Shown here in pieces: positions 7,781 to 15,602 of a stretch of 64,000 nucleotides of DNA (within the stretch, counting starts at the first letter, position 1; every line of letters begins with the position of its first letter). This stretch comes from Streptomyces roseirectus (GTDB taxonomy: Bacteria; Actinomycetota; Actinomycetes; Streptomycetales; Streptomycetaceae), in the NCBI RefSeq assembly GCF_014489635.1, contig NZ_CP060828.1, positions 1,364,001 through 1,428,000 of the forward strand, read 5' to 3'. Under the pieces are notes generated by a model. The model ran no database searches. It saw nothing but the letters and a program-made list of their open reading frames with translations, and was not told the DNA's origin. The position numbers and the translations under genes were made by a program.

Positions 7781-9130
7781 TCAGCGCCCGACCGTAAGTG
7801 GAGCAGGGTGGTAAGGGATGTACGCGGCGCCGTCGAGGCCGAGAGCCGTGGCGGAGGTCTGGAGGGCCGCGGCGGTGGCGGAGGCGCCCCAGTGGCCGGT
7901 GTCGAGGCGGTGTTCGAGGGCGTGGAGGGCGGCGACGGTCTCGGCGGTGGTGAAGGTGCAGTGGCCGGGCCGTGCCACGTATGCCTGGCGCAGGAGGGAG
8001 CTGTCGCCCGCGGCGCGGATGCGGGCGGCGAAGCGGCTCTGCTGTTCGACGGGGACGAGGTTGTCGGCGATGGTGTGGACGTTGAGGAGCGGGACGGCGA
8101 GTCCTTGGCCGGCGGAGGAGGTGCGCGCGGCGGTGCGGACGGCGGCCGGGTCGGCGGTGACGGCCGCGCCCGCGGTGAGGCTCGCGAGGTCGGCGCGCAG
8201 GTCGAGCCCGGCGGCCCGGTAGAGCGCGTGGACCTGGGGCGCGTGGACGGACCCGGCGAGCAGCCGCTCGTAGGAGACGCCCTTGTTCCAGGAGTTGTTG
8301 CCGCCGACGGACTGCTCGATGGCGTACCGGCCGCCTTCGACGAACGAGAGGATGCCCTGGGCGAACCAGGCGTACTGCTGCTCCTGCTGCGCCGCCCAGT
8401 CGGTGGGGGCGGGCCGCTCCTGGCCGGGAGCCCACGCGGGCAGGTTGAGGAAGGCGGCGGCGAGGGCGATACGCGCACGCCCCTGCGGGGTCGCCTGCGC
8501 GGCCGTGACCGCGCCGGTGAGGCGCTGGGCGGTGGCTGCGGCCTCGGCGGCGGAGCCGAAGCGGACGAGCTTGGGATCCTCGCCGGGCAGCAGGAGGCGG
8601 GCGATCGTGTACTCGGCGTCGAGCTGGTAGTTGTCGAGGTCGGTGGCGCCGGCGACGAGCCCGCACAGGCCGAGCGCGCCGTCGATGCGCCCGGCGCCGT
8701 CGCGGGCCATCTGGGCGTTGACGAGGCCGCCCATGGACTGCCCGACGGACAGCACGCGCGCGGGGACGCCGATCTCGGCGGTGACGGCGTCGATCGTCTG
8801 GAACTGGTCGCGCTCGGCGCTCTCCAGCGCCCACATCGAGCCGTTCGGGTCGTAGGAGGATCCGGCGAGCGCGTACCCGCGCGCGAGGAGGTCGAGACGG
8901 ACGGCCTCGGAGGGGGCGTTGGCGGCGACGGTGGGGCCGAAACCGTGGCTGAAGATCACCAGGGTGCCGTTCCAGGCGGCGGGGACGTCGGCTATCCAGG
9001 TCGCGCCGTCGGCGAGGGTGCCGGTGAGGCGGGCCGGCGCCTCGGTCGTCGCCTGGGCGGGCGGGCCCGCGAGGACGGCGGACAGGGTCACGGCGATGGC
9101 CGTCAGGGCGGTGCGAGAGCGGGTGCGCAT
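7781..9130 (-). CDS. Secreted alpha/beta hydrolase
   Basis: 449 aa. An N-terminal Sec signal peptide (MRTRSRTALTAIAVTLSAVL, cleavage near AQA-TTEAP) is followed by an alpha/beta-hydrolase fold. FSHGF provides the oxyanion region, GQSMGG is the nucleophile elbow, NVHTIADNLVPV is the probable Asp region and PGHCTF the catalytic His. Such enzymes are extracellular esterases or peptidases; the substrate is unknown. The gene stands alone, is divergent from the MBL hydrolase and has a good promoter upstream (9191-9220). Confidence 0.85.
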   Translation of the reverse strand: MRTRSRTALTAIAVTLSAVLAGPPAQATTEAPARLTGTLADGATWIADVPAAWNGTLVIFSHGFGPTVAANAPSEAVRLDLLARGYALAGSSYDPNGSMWALESAERDQFQTIDAVTAEIGVPARVLSVGQSMGGLVNAQMARDGAGRIDGALGLCGLVAGATDLDNYQLDAEYTIARLLLPGEDPKLVRFGSAAEAAATAQRLTGAVTAAQATPQGRARIALAAAFLNLPAWAPGQERPAPTDWAAQQEQQYAWFAQGILSFVEGGRYAIEQSVGGNNSWNKGVSYERLLAGSVHAPQVHALYRAAGLDLRADLASLTAGAAVTADPAAVRTAARTSSAGQGLAVPLLNVHTIADNLVPVEQQSRFAARIRAAGDSSLLRQAYVARPGHCTFTTAETVAALHALEHRLDTGHWGASATAAALQTSATALGLDGAAYIPYHPAPLTVGR

Positions 9131-9190
9131 GGGTCGCGGCTCCAGTCGGGGGAAGCTCGGGGGAAGGGGGGAGCGTACGGATGCGCACGG

Positions 9191-9220
9191 AATCTAGGGC
9201 TAGTTTCTTACAGCAGTCAA
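9191..9220 (-). promoter_or_regulatory. Vegetative-type promoter for the secreted hydrolase
   Basis: On the minus strand TTGACT (9220-9215) is followed by an 18-bp spacer and TAGATT (9196-9191). This fits the major sigma factor consensus. The region is noticeably AT-richer than its surroundings, and the start codon lies about 60 bp downstream. Confidence 0.6.
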
Positions 9221-9311
9221 TCTTTTGCACAACATCAGTCGTCCCGAAGAGCTGTTTTCAGCCCGCGCACACCCCTGTGCGCCACCGCACCCGGCGGCTA
9301 GGGTTCCGGAA

Positions 9312-9875
9312 ATGAGCGCCACCTTCCGCATCCTGACGTCCGGTTACGTCGGACCGCGCACCGCGAGCACCGTGAGCCTCGTGCGCGACGGCGACACCGT
9401 GGTCGTCGTGGACCCGGGGATGGTCGCCGACCGGGGGCTGATCCTCGATCCGCTGGCCGCGGAAGGGCTCGGTCCCTGCCAGGTCACGGACGTCGTGTTC
9501 AGCCACCACCACCCCGACCACACGCTGAACGCGGCGCTGTTCCCGGTGGCGAGGTTCCACGACCACTGGGCGACCTACCAGAACGACGTCTGGACCGACC
9601 GCCCGGCCGACGGCCACTTCCTGTCGCCGTCGGTGCGGCTCGCCGCGACCCCGGGGCACACGGCGGAGGACATCAGCACACTGGTCGAGACCCGTGAGGG
9701 CCTGGTCGTCTTCACGCACCTGTGGTGGAGCGCCGAGGGCCCGGTGGAGGACCCGTTCGCGCACGACCCCGGCCTGCTGCACGAGTCGCGTGCGAAGGTG
9801 CTGGCGATGGAGCCGGCGCTCATCGTGCCGGGACACGGCGCCGCGTTCGTGCCGGACGCGGGCACGCCCGTGTGA
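9312..9875 (+). CDS. MBL-fold metallo-hydrolase
   Basis: 187 aa. FSHHHPDHTLN carries the metal-binding HxHxDH, ATPGHTAEDIS gives the next ligand His and VPGHG a later one, so all the usual metal ligands are present in compact form. The ATG at 9312 begins MSATFRILTSGYVG. The family hydrolyses diverse thioesters, lactones or phosphodiesters, and I cannot choose a substrate. The gene is convergent with the regulator that follows, 13 bp from its stop. Confidence 0.85.
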   Translation: MSATFRILTSGYVGPRTASTVSLVRDGDTVVVVDPGMVADRGLILDPLAAEGLGPCQVTDVVFSHHHPDHTLNAALFPVARFHDHWATYQNDVWTDRPADGHFLSPSVRLAATPGHTAEDISTLVETREGLVVFTHLWWSAEGPVEDPFAHDPGLLHESRAKVLAMEPALIVPGHGAAFVPDAGTPV

Positions 9876-9888
9876 CGCGAGGCGTCCT

Positions 9889-12321
9889 TCACCGCACCGC
9901 CCGCGAGAGGGGCAGCGTCCCCGTGAACGCCGGGACGAACGCCCCGAACCCCCCGTCCCCGGCCCGTCCGCGCTCCACGTCCGCGATGAGCCGCAGCAGC
10001 GCCGCCGTCCCCTGGGGCGCGTCCACGCGTGTGTCGACCGTGGCGAGGGCGCGGCGGGCGCGGTGCCAGGTGCGCGACGGGTGGGCGGGGTGGTCGGTGA
10101 CGGCGAGGGCGTAGCGGGACAGCAGCGTCGACCAGGTGTCGGCGGCGGCGCCGGGCCCGGCGAGGGCGCGGTGGGCCGTGCGGCGCGCCTTGCGGGGCGC
10201 GGTGGACGACTGGACGATCGCGAGGGCCGCGAGGCTGACGGCGGGGGCGGGTCCGCCGGGCGCGTCCGGCGGGATCAGGTCGGCGGCCTGGGCGAAGCAG
10301 GACTCGGCGGCGGCGAGGGAGTGCTCACGCCAGGCCAGCAGGCCCTCGACGTGGGCGATGCGGCCGACCGTCGCGCCGTCGCCCGCGAGGACCGCGCCGG
10401 TCCAGGCCCGCCCCAGCAGCTCACGGGCCGTCTCGGGGTCACCGGTGCCGAGCCAGGCCATGAGCCACAGGGCGCGCGGCAGCAGCGGGCTGTCGGGCTC
10501 GGTCAGGGGCAGCAGCCCGCGCAGGTGGGCGTGGCCCTGCGCCGCGTGGCCGTGGACGGCCCACCAGAACCACAGGTGGACGACGGCCTCCAGCGCGGCC
10601 TCGACCTGTCCGGGGCGGGAACGCGCCCTGCGGACGAGGGCCGTGAGGTCGTCGTACTCGTCGCGCACGAGCTGGACCGCCTGCCGCTGCTGCCCGCTCG
10701 ACCACAGGTTCTCGGCGACGGCCGCGACGCGCCGGAAGTGCAGGGCGTGCCGTTCGTGCGCGACCGCCGACTCGCCCGCCGCGCGCAGGCGTTCGGCGCC
10801 GAAGTCCCGTGCGGCGCGCGTCATCCGGTAGCGGGACGGGCGCGGTCCGCCGTGCTCGCCCAGTGTCTCCAGCACCCCCGACGCCGCCAACCGCGCGAGC
10901 AGGCCCGGGACTTGGTACGGCTCGACGCCCGCGCCCGCGCACAGGAAGACGGCCGTGGCCTCGGTGAAGGAGCCCGCGAAGACGCTGGCCCGCGCCCAGA
11001 CGACCCTCGACTCCCGTTCGCACAGCCGGTATCCGGCGCCGACCGCGTCCCGCAGCGAACGGTGCCGGCGGGGGCCGGGGTGGGGGCCGGTGAGCCAGCA
11101 CTGGTCGCGCTCCAGCCGTGCGGCGAGGTCGCGGACAGAGTGGCGGGTGAGCTGGCTCGCGGCGAGTTCGATGGCCAGCGGGACGCCCTCCAGGAGCCGG
11201 CAGATCCTCCTCGCCTCCGCCAACTCCTCGCCGTCGCAGTCGAGTTCACGGCCCGTCGCGGTGCGGGCCCGGCTCAGGAACAGGTCCACCGCCGGGCCGT
11301 CCGCGCTCAACGCGCCCAGCTTCAGGACGTGTTCGTCCCCCAGCCCGAGCGCCGTGCGCGCCGTGACGAGGATCCTCAGCGCCGGGACGGCCATCAGGAG
11401 CCGCTGGACGAGGCCGACGCACTCGGCGTGGACCGGGTCGACGCCGTCGAGGACGAGGAGGGGGTGCGGGGCAGGGAGGGCGGGGAGGGCCCGCAGCGCG
11501 GTGCCGGGGTCGGCGTACGGACGCGCCGGGGTCGGATGCTCCGGCGTACGCCGGGCGCGGGGGGCCGTCTCGCCGGGGCGGGGGTGTCCGGCGGGGTCGC
11601 CGGCTCCCGTGATCACCTCGCCGAGCCGGGGGCATCCGGCGGGGTCGCCGACTCGCACGGTCGCCTCACCGGAGCGGGGGCTTCCAGCCGGATCACCGAC
11701 TCGTACGGTCGCCTCACCGGAGCTGAGCTGTCCGGCCGGGTCGCCGGCTCCCGTGATCGCCTCGCCGAGCCGGGGGTATCCGGCGGGGTCGCCGACTCGC
11801 ACGGTCGCCTCACCGGAGCGGGGGCTTCCAGCCGGATCACCGACTCGTACGGTCGCCTCGCCGGAGCTGAGCTGTCCGGCCGGGTCACCGGCTCCCGTGA
11901 TCGCCTCACCGGAGCGGGGGCGTCCGGCCGGGTCACCGGCTCCCGTGATCGCCTCACCGGAGCGGGGGCGGGAATGTCCGGCCGGGTCGGCGGCCCGTAC
12001 GACCGCCTCGCCGAACCCCGCCGCGTCCAGCGCCCGCGCCACCCGTTCCGCCAGCCCGCCCGCGCCCGCGCCCCCGGCGCCGTCGCCGTCCTCCCCCACC
12101 CACACCGCGGCTCCCGTGCCCACCGCCGCCCCGGCCAGGCGGCTCTTGCCCATGCCTGCGGCGCCCGTGACCGTGACCAGGCGGTGTCCCGCGAGGGCCG
12201 CGCGCAGCCGGGTCAGTTCCGTCTCCCGGCCGAGCAGACCTCCGTCGACCGGTCGGCCGCGCCGGGGGGCGGGCAGCGTCCCGGAGATCTCGGCACATGT
12301 CCACACGTCGTAACTCTCCAT
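9889..12321 (-). CDS. STAND-type (NB-ARC) ATPase regulator with an internal repeat insertion
   Basis: 810 aa. Residues 29-60 (GLLGRETELTRLRAAL, GAAGMGKSR) hold the P-loop. LLVLDGVD (about residues 288-294) is the Walker B strand, ILVTARTALG follows as sensor 1 and GVPLAIELAA as the GxP motif. A winged helix and TPR-like helices follow. The architecture is that of AfsR/LuxR-family ATPases, but no DNA-binding domain is visible at either end. Between Walker A and Walker B, where relatives have about 70 residues, there are about 230. The excess is a tandem repeat of 16-aa units (DPAGSPRSGEATVRVG and variants, residues about 115-250). Inverted repeats upstream may be its operator. The target is unknown. 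Confidence 0.82.
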   Translation of the reverse strand: MESYDVWTCAEISGTLPAPRRGRPVDGGLLGRETELTRLRAALAGHRLVTVTGAAGMGKSRLAGAAVGTGAAVWVGEDGDGAGGAGAGGLAERVARALDAAGFGEAVVRAADPAGHSRPRSGEAITGAGDPAGRPRSGEAITGAGDPAGQLSSGEATVRVGDPAGSPRSGEATVRVGDPAGYPRLGEAITGAGDPAGQLSSGEATVRVGDPAGSPRSGEATVRVGDPAGCPRLGEVITGAGDPAGHPRPGETAPRARRTPEHPTPARPYADPGTALRALPALPAPHPLLVLDGVDPVHAECVGLVQRLLMAVPALRILVTARTALGLGDEHVLKLGALSADGPAVDLFLSRARTATGRELDCDGEELAEARRICRLLEGVPLAIELAASQLTRHSVRDLAARLERDQCWLTGPHPGPRRHRSLRDAVGAGYRLCERESRVVWARASVFAGSFTEATAVFLCAGAGVEPYQVPGLLARLAASGVLETLGEHGGPRPSRYRMTRAARDFGAERLRAAGESAVAHERHALHFRRVAAVAENLWSSGQQRQAVQLVRDEYDDLTALVRRARSRPGQVEAALEAVVHLWFWWAVHGHAAQGHAHLRGLLPLTEPDSPLLPRALWLMAWLGTGDPETARELLGRAWTGAVLAGDGATVGRIAHVEGLLAWREHSLAAAESCFAQAADLIPPDAPGGPAPAVSLAALAIVQSSTAPRKARRTAHRALAGPGAAADTWSTLLSRYALAVTDHPAHPSRTWHRARRALATVDTRVDAPQGTAALLRLIADVERGRAGDGGFGAFVPAFTGTLPLSRAVR
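11591..11980. repeat. In-frame minisatellite, seven 48-bp units and one 54-bp unit
   Basis: Units begin GCGGGGTCGCCGGCTC or close variants and repeat every 48 bp inside the STAND regulator gene. Units fall into three types in the order 1-2-3, 1-2-3. The two 144-bp blocks 11591-11734 and 11735-11878 differ at only four positions by my reading. That indicates recent block duplication. The frame is kept throughout. Confidence 0.9.
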
Positions 12322-12344
12322 ACCGTGACCTGCGTGTTCGCGAG

Positions 12345-12418
12345 CGTGACGCCAGGGGACCGGGGTCGGGAGCCGTTCGGCGGCCCGGTTGCAGAACCGT
12401 CACTGCACTGGCGTCACG
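12345..12418. promoter_or_regulatory. Paired 11-bp inverted repeat in a divergent promoter region
   Basis: CGTGACGCCAG (12345-12355) and CTGGCGTCACG (12408-12418) are perfect inverted copies, 63 bp centre to centre, close to six DNA turns. A further CGTGAC lies at 12324-12329, 21 bp before the first. They sit between the STAND regulator and the divergent MBL gene, so an operator role is plausible. Confidence 0.4.
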
Positions 12419-12620
12419 GTCCCCAACGCGTCACCCTCGCGCCGGGTGGCGCCGCCTCCCGCCGGATCACCCGCGCCGACGAACGACCGAACGTCCGGCC
12501 GATTCGACGGCGCCCGCCACCGGAGCGCTGTCACGGAACGGGGTGGCGTCCGGTTCATAGGGGCGAGGGGACATCGCGCGGTCGGTGTCCCCGGCCGACG
12601 CTCTGCAGAGGGAGAACCCG

Positions 12621-13502
12621 ATGAGTCAGATCGACTTGGTTCCGTCGCGGTACGCGCTGAAGGTGGGGGACATCGATGTGATGGTGATCAGCGACGGGGT
12701 GCTGCCGATCACCACGTCGACGCTGGCCACCAACGTGCCCGGCCCCGAACTCGCCGCGTGGCTCGACGAGATGTTCCTGCCGCCGGAGGTGTGCGACTGG
12801 CCGCTGAACGTGGCGGTGGTGCGCAGCGGCGACCGGACCGTGCTGGTCGACTCGGGGCTGGGGACGGAGTTCCCGGGGTTCCCCCGCGCCGGACAGCTCG
12901 CCGCACGGCTGGACGCCGCCGGGATCGATCCGGCGTCCGTGACCGACGTGGTGCTCACGCACCTGCACATGGACCACGTCGGCGGGCTGCTCGTGGAGGG
13001 GCTGCGGGGCCGGCTCCGGCCGGACCTGCGGGTTCATCTGGCGGCCGCCGAGGCGGAGTTCTGGGGCTCGCCCGACTTCTCGCGCACCGTCATGCCGACG
13101 CCGGTGCCGGAGGTGCTGCGCACGACGGCGGCGCGGTTCCTGGACGTGTACCGGGGGCAGTTGCGGCCGTTCGAGACGGAACGGGAGGTGGCGCCGGGGG
13201 TGTTGGTCCAGCGGACCGGCGGTCACACCCCCGGGCACAGCGTCGTGCGTCTGGAGTCCGGCGGCGACCGGCTGACGTTCGCGGGTGACGCCGTGTTCCA
13301 GCCCGGTTCCGCCCATCCCGGGTGGCACAACGGGTTCGACCACGACCCCGAGGGCTCGGCCCGGGTCCGCGTCCGCCTCCTGACGGAGCTGGCGGCACGC
13401 GGGGAGCAACTGGTGGCCACCCACCTTCCGTTCCCGTCCGTGTGCCATGTGGCGGCCGACGGCGACGCGTTCCGTTTCGTGCCGGCGGTCTGGGACCACT
13501 GA
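12621..13502 (+). CDS. MBL-fold metallo-hydrolase
   Basis: 293 aa. VVLTHLHMDHVGG gives HxHxDH, RTGGHTPGHSVV the third His, LTFAGDAVFQ the bridging Asp and VATHLPF the last His. This is the full metal set of the lactonase/hydrolase branch (quorum-quenching-like MBL proteins share this layout). The ATG at 12621 follows AGAGGGAG at good spacing. The gene is divergent from the STAND regulator, which is the most likely controller by position. It ends in a strong bidirectional terminator. Confidence 0.87.
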   Translation: MSQIDLVPSRYALKVGDIDVMVISDGVLPITTSTLATNVPGPELAAWLDEMFLPPEVCDWPLNVAVVRSGDRTVLVDSGLGTEFPGFPRAGQLAARLDAAGIDPASVTDVVLTHLHMDHVGGLLVEGLRGRLRPDLRVHLAAAEAEFWGSPDFSRTVMPTPVPEVLRTTAARFLDVYRGQLRPFETEREVAPGVLVQRTGGHTPGHSVVRLESGGDRLTFAGDAVFQPGSAHPGWHNGFDHDPEGSARVRVRLLTELAARGEQLVATHLPFPSVCHVAADGDAFRFVPAVWDH

Positions 13503-13508
13503 CACGCC

Positions 13509-13544
13509 GGCCCGCCCTCCGGTCAGCGCTCCGGAGGGCGGGCC
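13509..13544. terminator. Bidirectional terminator between convergent genes
   Basis: GGCCCGCCCTCCGG (13509-13522) pairs perfectly over 14 bp with CCGGAGGGCGGGCC (13531-13544) around an 8-nt loop. The right arm lies inside the last codons of the response regulator, whose stop is in the loop. Confidence 0.8.
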
Positions 13545-14203
13545 TCCACCAGCCCCGACTGGTAGGCGATGACGACGAGTTGGGCCCGGTCGCGGGCGTG
13601 CAGCTTCGTCATCGCGCGCTGGATGTGGCTGCGGACGGTGAGGTGGCTGAGGACCAGTTGCTCGGCGATCTCCGTGTTCGACCTGCCGAGGGCCGCCAGC
13701 GCCATGACCTCGCGTTCGCGGTCGGTCAGGGTCTTCAGGAGGGCCGGCGGGGCCAGGGCCTCGGCCGGGTCGGGGGTGGCGAGGAAGCGGGTGATGAGGG
13801 TGCGGGTGGCCGTCGGGGACAGCAGGGACTCGCCCGCCGCGACCGTGCGGATGCCCGCGAGGAGGACGTCCGGGCCGACGTCCTTGCCGAGGAACCCGCC
13901 GGCGCCCGCGCGCAGGGCACGGGCCACGTTCTCGTCGTCCTCGAAGGTCGTCAGGATCAGGACGTGGGTCGCGGACAGGGAGTCGTCCGCGCAGATCTCG
14001 GCCGTGGCGGCGAGGCCGTCCGTGCCGGGCATGCGGATGTCCATGACGACGACGTCGGGGGCGTGCGCGCGGGTCAGGTCGACGGCTTCGCGGCCGTCGG
14101 CGGCCTCGGCGACGACCGTCATGCCGGGGTCGGAGTCGACGAGGATGCGGAAGGTGGCGCGCAGGAGGGCCTGGTCGTCGGCGAGGAGGACGCGCGTGGT
14201 CAT
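13523..14203 (-). CDS. NarL/FixJ-type response regulator
   Basis: 226 aa. The receiver domain runs over residues 1-120, with the acidic pair ADD at 8-10, the phosphorylation site D55 in VVVMDIRMPG, T/S in LTTFEDD and the conserved K in FLGKDV. The C-terminal LuxR HTH (LTDREREVMALAALGRSNTE, then HLTVRSHIQRAMTKL) binds DNA. It begins with an ATGA overlap with the kinase stop, so the pair is translationally coupled. Together they form a membrane-sensing two-component system of unknown signal. Confidence 0.93.
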   Translation of the reverse strand: MTTRVLLADDQALLRATFRILVDSDPGMTVVAEAADGREAVDLTRAHAPDVVVMDIRMPGTDGLAATAEICADDSLSATHVLILTTFEDDENVARALRAGAGGFLGKDVGPDVLLAGIRTVAAGESLLSPTATRTLITRFLATPDPAEALAPPALLKTLTDREREVMALAALGRSNTEIAEQLVLSHLTVRSHIQRAMTKLHARDRAQLVVIAYQSGLVEARPPER

Positions 14204-15372
14204 GGGGCCTTGCCTTCGTCGGGGTCGCGGTGGTGCAGGGGGAGCGTGCAGGCTACTTCGAAGACGCCGCCGGGGCGTCGTCCGGCGTGGAAGGTGCCGC
14301 CGACGGCGAGGGCGCGTTCGCGCATGCCGGTGAGGCCGTAGCCGCGTCCGGCGGCGACGGCGGCCGGGCCGAGGGCGTTGCGGACGGTCAGGGTCAGGTA
14401 CCGGTCGGTGTAGGCGAGGCGTACCTCGGCCTCGGGGCGGGCGGCGTGCTTGGTGACGTTGGTCAGGGCCTCCTGGACGATGCGGTAGGCGGTGACGTCG
14501 ACGGCGGGCGACAGGTCCCGTGCGTCGCCGTCGGTCTCGACGCCCACCTTCAGGCCGGCCGCGGCGCAGGCGGCGGTGAGGTCGGGGAGGCGGGCCAGGC
14601 CGGGTGCGGGGGCCAGGTTCCGCTCGTCGGACTCCTGGCGCAGGACGCTCACGGTCGCCTTCAGCTCGCGCAGCGCCGACGCCGTCGTGCCGGAGAGCTG
14701 GTCCAGGATCGCGAACGCCTGCTCGGGGTCGGTGCGCTTGAGGTGGGCGGCGGTGCCGGCCTGGGCGTTGGCGAGGGCGAGGTGGTGGGCGACGACGTCG
14801 TGCAGTTCGCGGGCGATGCGCATGCGCTCCTCGATGACGCGCCGGTGCGCCTCCTCCTCCTTGGCGCGTTCGGCCTGTTCGGCGCGGGAGGCGGCCAGGG
14901 CGCGGCGCACCTGGACGTAGCTGCCGAAGGCGATCGGCAGCATGGCCCAGGAGACGGGGTTGACGATGCTGAGGAAGAACTCTTTCCGGCTCAGGGTCAG
15001 CACGGTGCCGGTGATCAGCATGCCGGTCCCGGCGATCAGGGCGCCGGCCCTGCGGGTCCTGATGTCCTCGCGGACGCCGACGGAGTAGAGGGCGATGGTC
15101 ATCGGGGCCGTCAGGATCGGGGTGACCAGCATCCCGAGGAGGCCCTGGCCCATGCCGCACGCCGTGGTGAGCGCGACGACGGCCAGGGGGCGCTGGTGGC
15201 GCCAGGGCAGGGCGACGCCGGCGACGGTCGCGAGGATCCCGGCGGGCAGCAGCCGCCCCACGCCGAAACTCCACCCGGCGCTCAGCGCGGTGCCGCCGAC
15301 GCTCGCGGCGATGGCCAGCGCCATCAGCCAGACCTCGGCCGTGGGGGCGTGCAGACGCCGTTGGAGGTTCAC
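14200..15372 (-). CDS. Sensor histidine kinase (NarL-type partner)
   Basis: 390 aa. Four or five hydrophobic segments lie between residues 12 and 155 with almost no extracellular loop, so the signal is probably sensed within the membrane. A coiled segment (ASRAEQAERAKEEEAHRRVI) leads to the HisKA_3 H-box ARELHDVVAHHL with phospho-acceptor H191. The HATPase_c domain has VQEALTNVTKHA (N-box) and GRGYGLTGMRERA (G-box). It is the first gene of the pair with the response regulator. Confidence 0.93.
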   Translation of the reverse strand: MNLQRRLHAPTAEVWLMALAIAASVGGTALSAGWSFGVGRLLPAGILATVAGVALPWRHQRPLAVVALTTACGMGQGLLGMLVTPILTAPMTIALYSVGVREDIRTRRAGALIAGTGMLITGTVLTLSRKEFFLSIVNPVSWAMLPIAFGSYVQVRRALAASRAEQAERAKEEEAHRRVIEERMRIARELHDVVAHHLALANAQAGTAAHLKRTDPEQAFAILDQLSGTTASALRELKATVSVLRQESDERNLAPAPGLARLPDLTAACAAAGLKVGVETDGDARDLSPAVDVTAYRIVQEALTNVTKHAARPEAEVRLAYTDRYLTLTVRNALGPAAVAAGRGYGLTGMRERALAVGGTFHAGRRPGGVFEVACTLPLHHRDPDEGKAP

Positions 15373-15456
15373 GGAAGGGGCTCCGGGGGAGGGATCGTCG
15401 GGCGGGGGATCATGGTGTCAGACCTGAGGGGTAGGGGGCCTGTCCTGAGGGGGTAG

Positions 15457-15598
15457 GGGCCGTCCCGTACGACTTCGGAGGGACGGCCCGGCGGGGGTAC
15501 GGGCGGCTGAGACCCGTAGTACTTCCGGGGGACGGCCCCGTACGCCGCGCACGGCGGCCGAGCCCCGTACGACTCGCGAGGGACCGCCCTACCCCCTC
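15457..15598. repeat. Three about-50-bp direct repeats with hairpins (terminator region)
   Basis: Copies start at about 15464, 15513 and 15564 and share CCCGTACGAC, AGGGACGGCCC and flanks. The first copy forms a perfect 10-bp hairpin, GGGCCGTCCC (15457-15466) with GGGACGGCCC (15480-15489). The array lies after the MMPL stop and before the kinase start, so the hairpins may end MMPL transcription. It looks like a small REP-type cluster. Confidence 0.6.
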
Positions 15599-15602
15599 GG
15601 CC

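Noticed and set aside
7027..7797. Several open frames on both strands in the gene-free region
   Set aside because: Compositions are repeats of Pro, Arg, Gly and Trp caused by the minisatellite. There is no ribosome site or domain.
11591..11980. Regular repeats that could suggest a CRISPR array
   Set aside because: Units are contiguous with no unique spacers and encode protein in frame. No cas genes are present. The same applies to 34591-34860.
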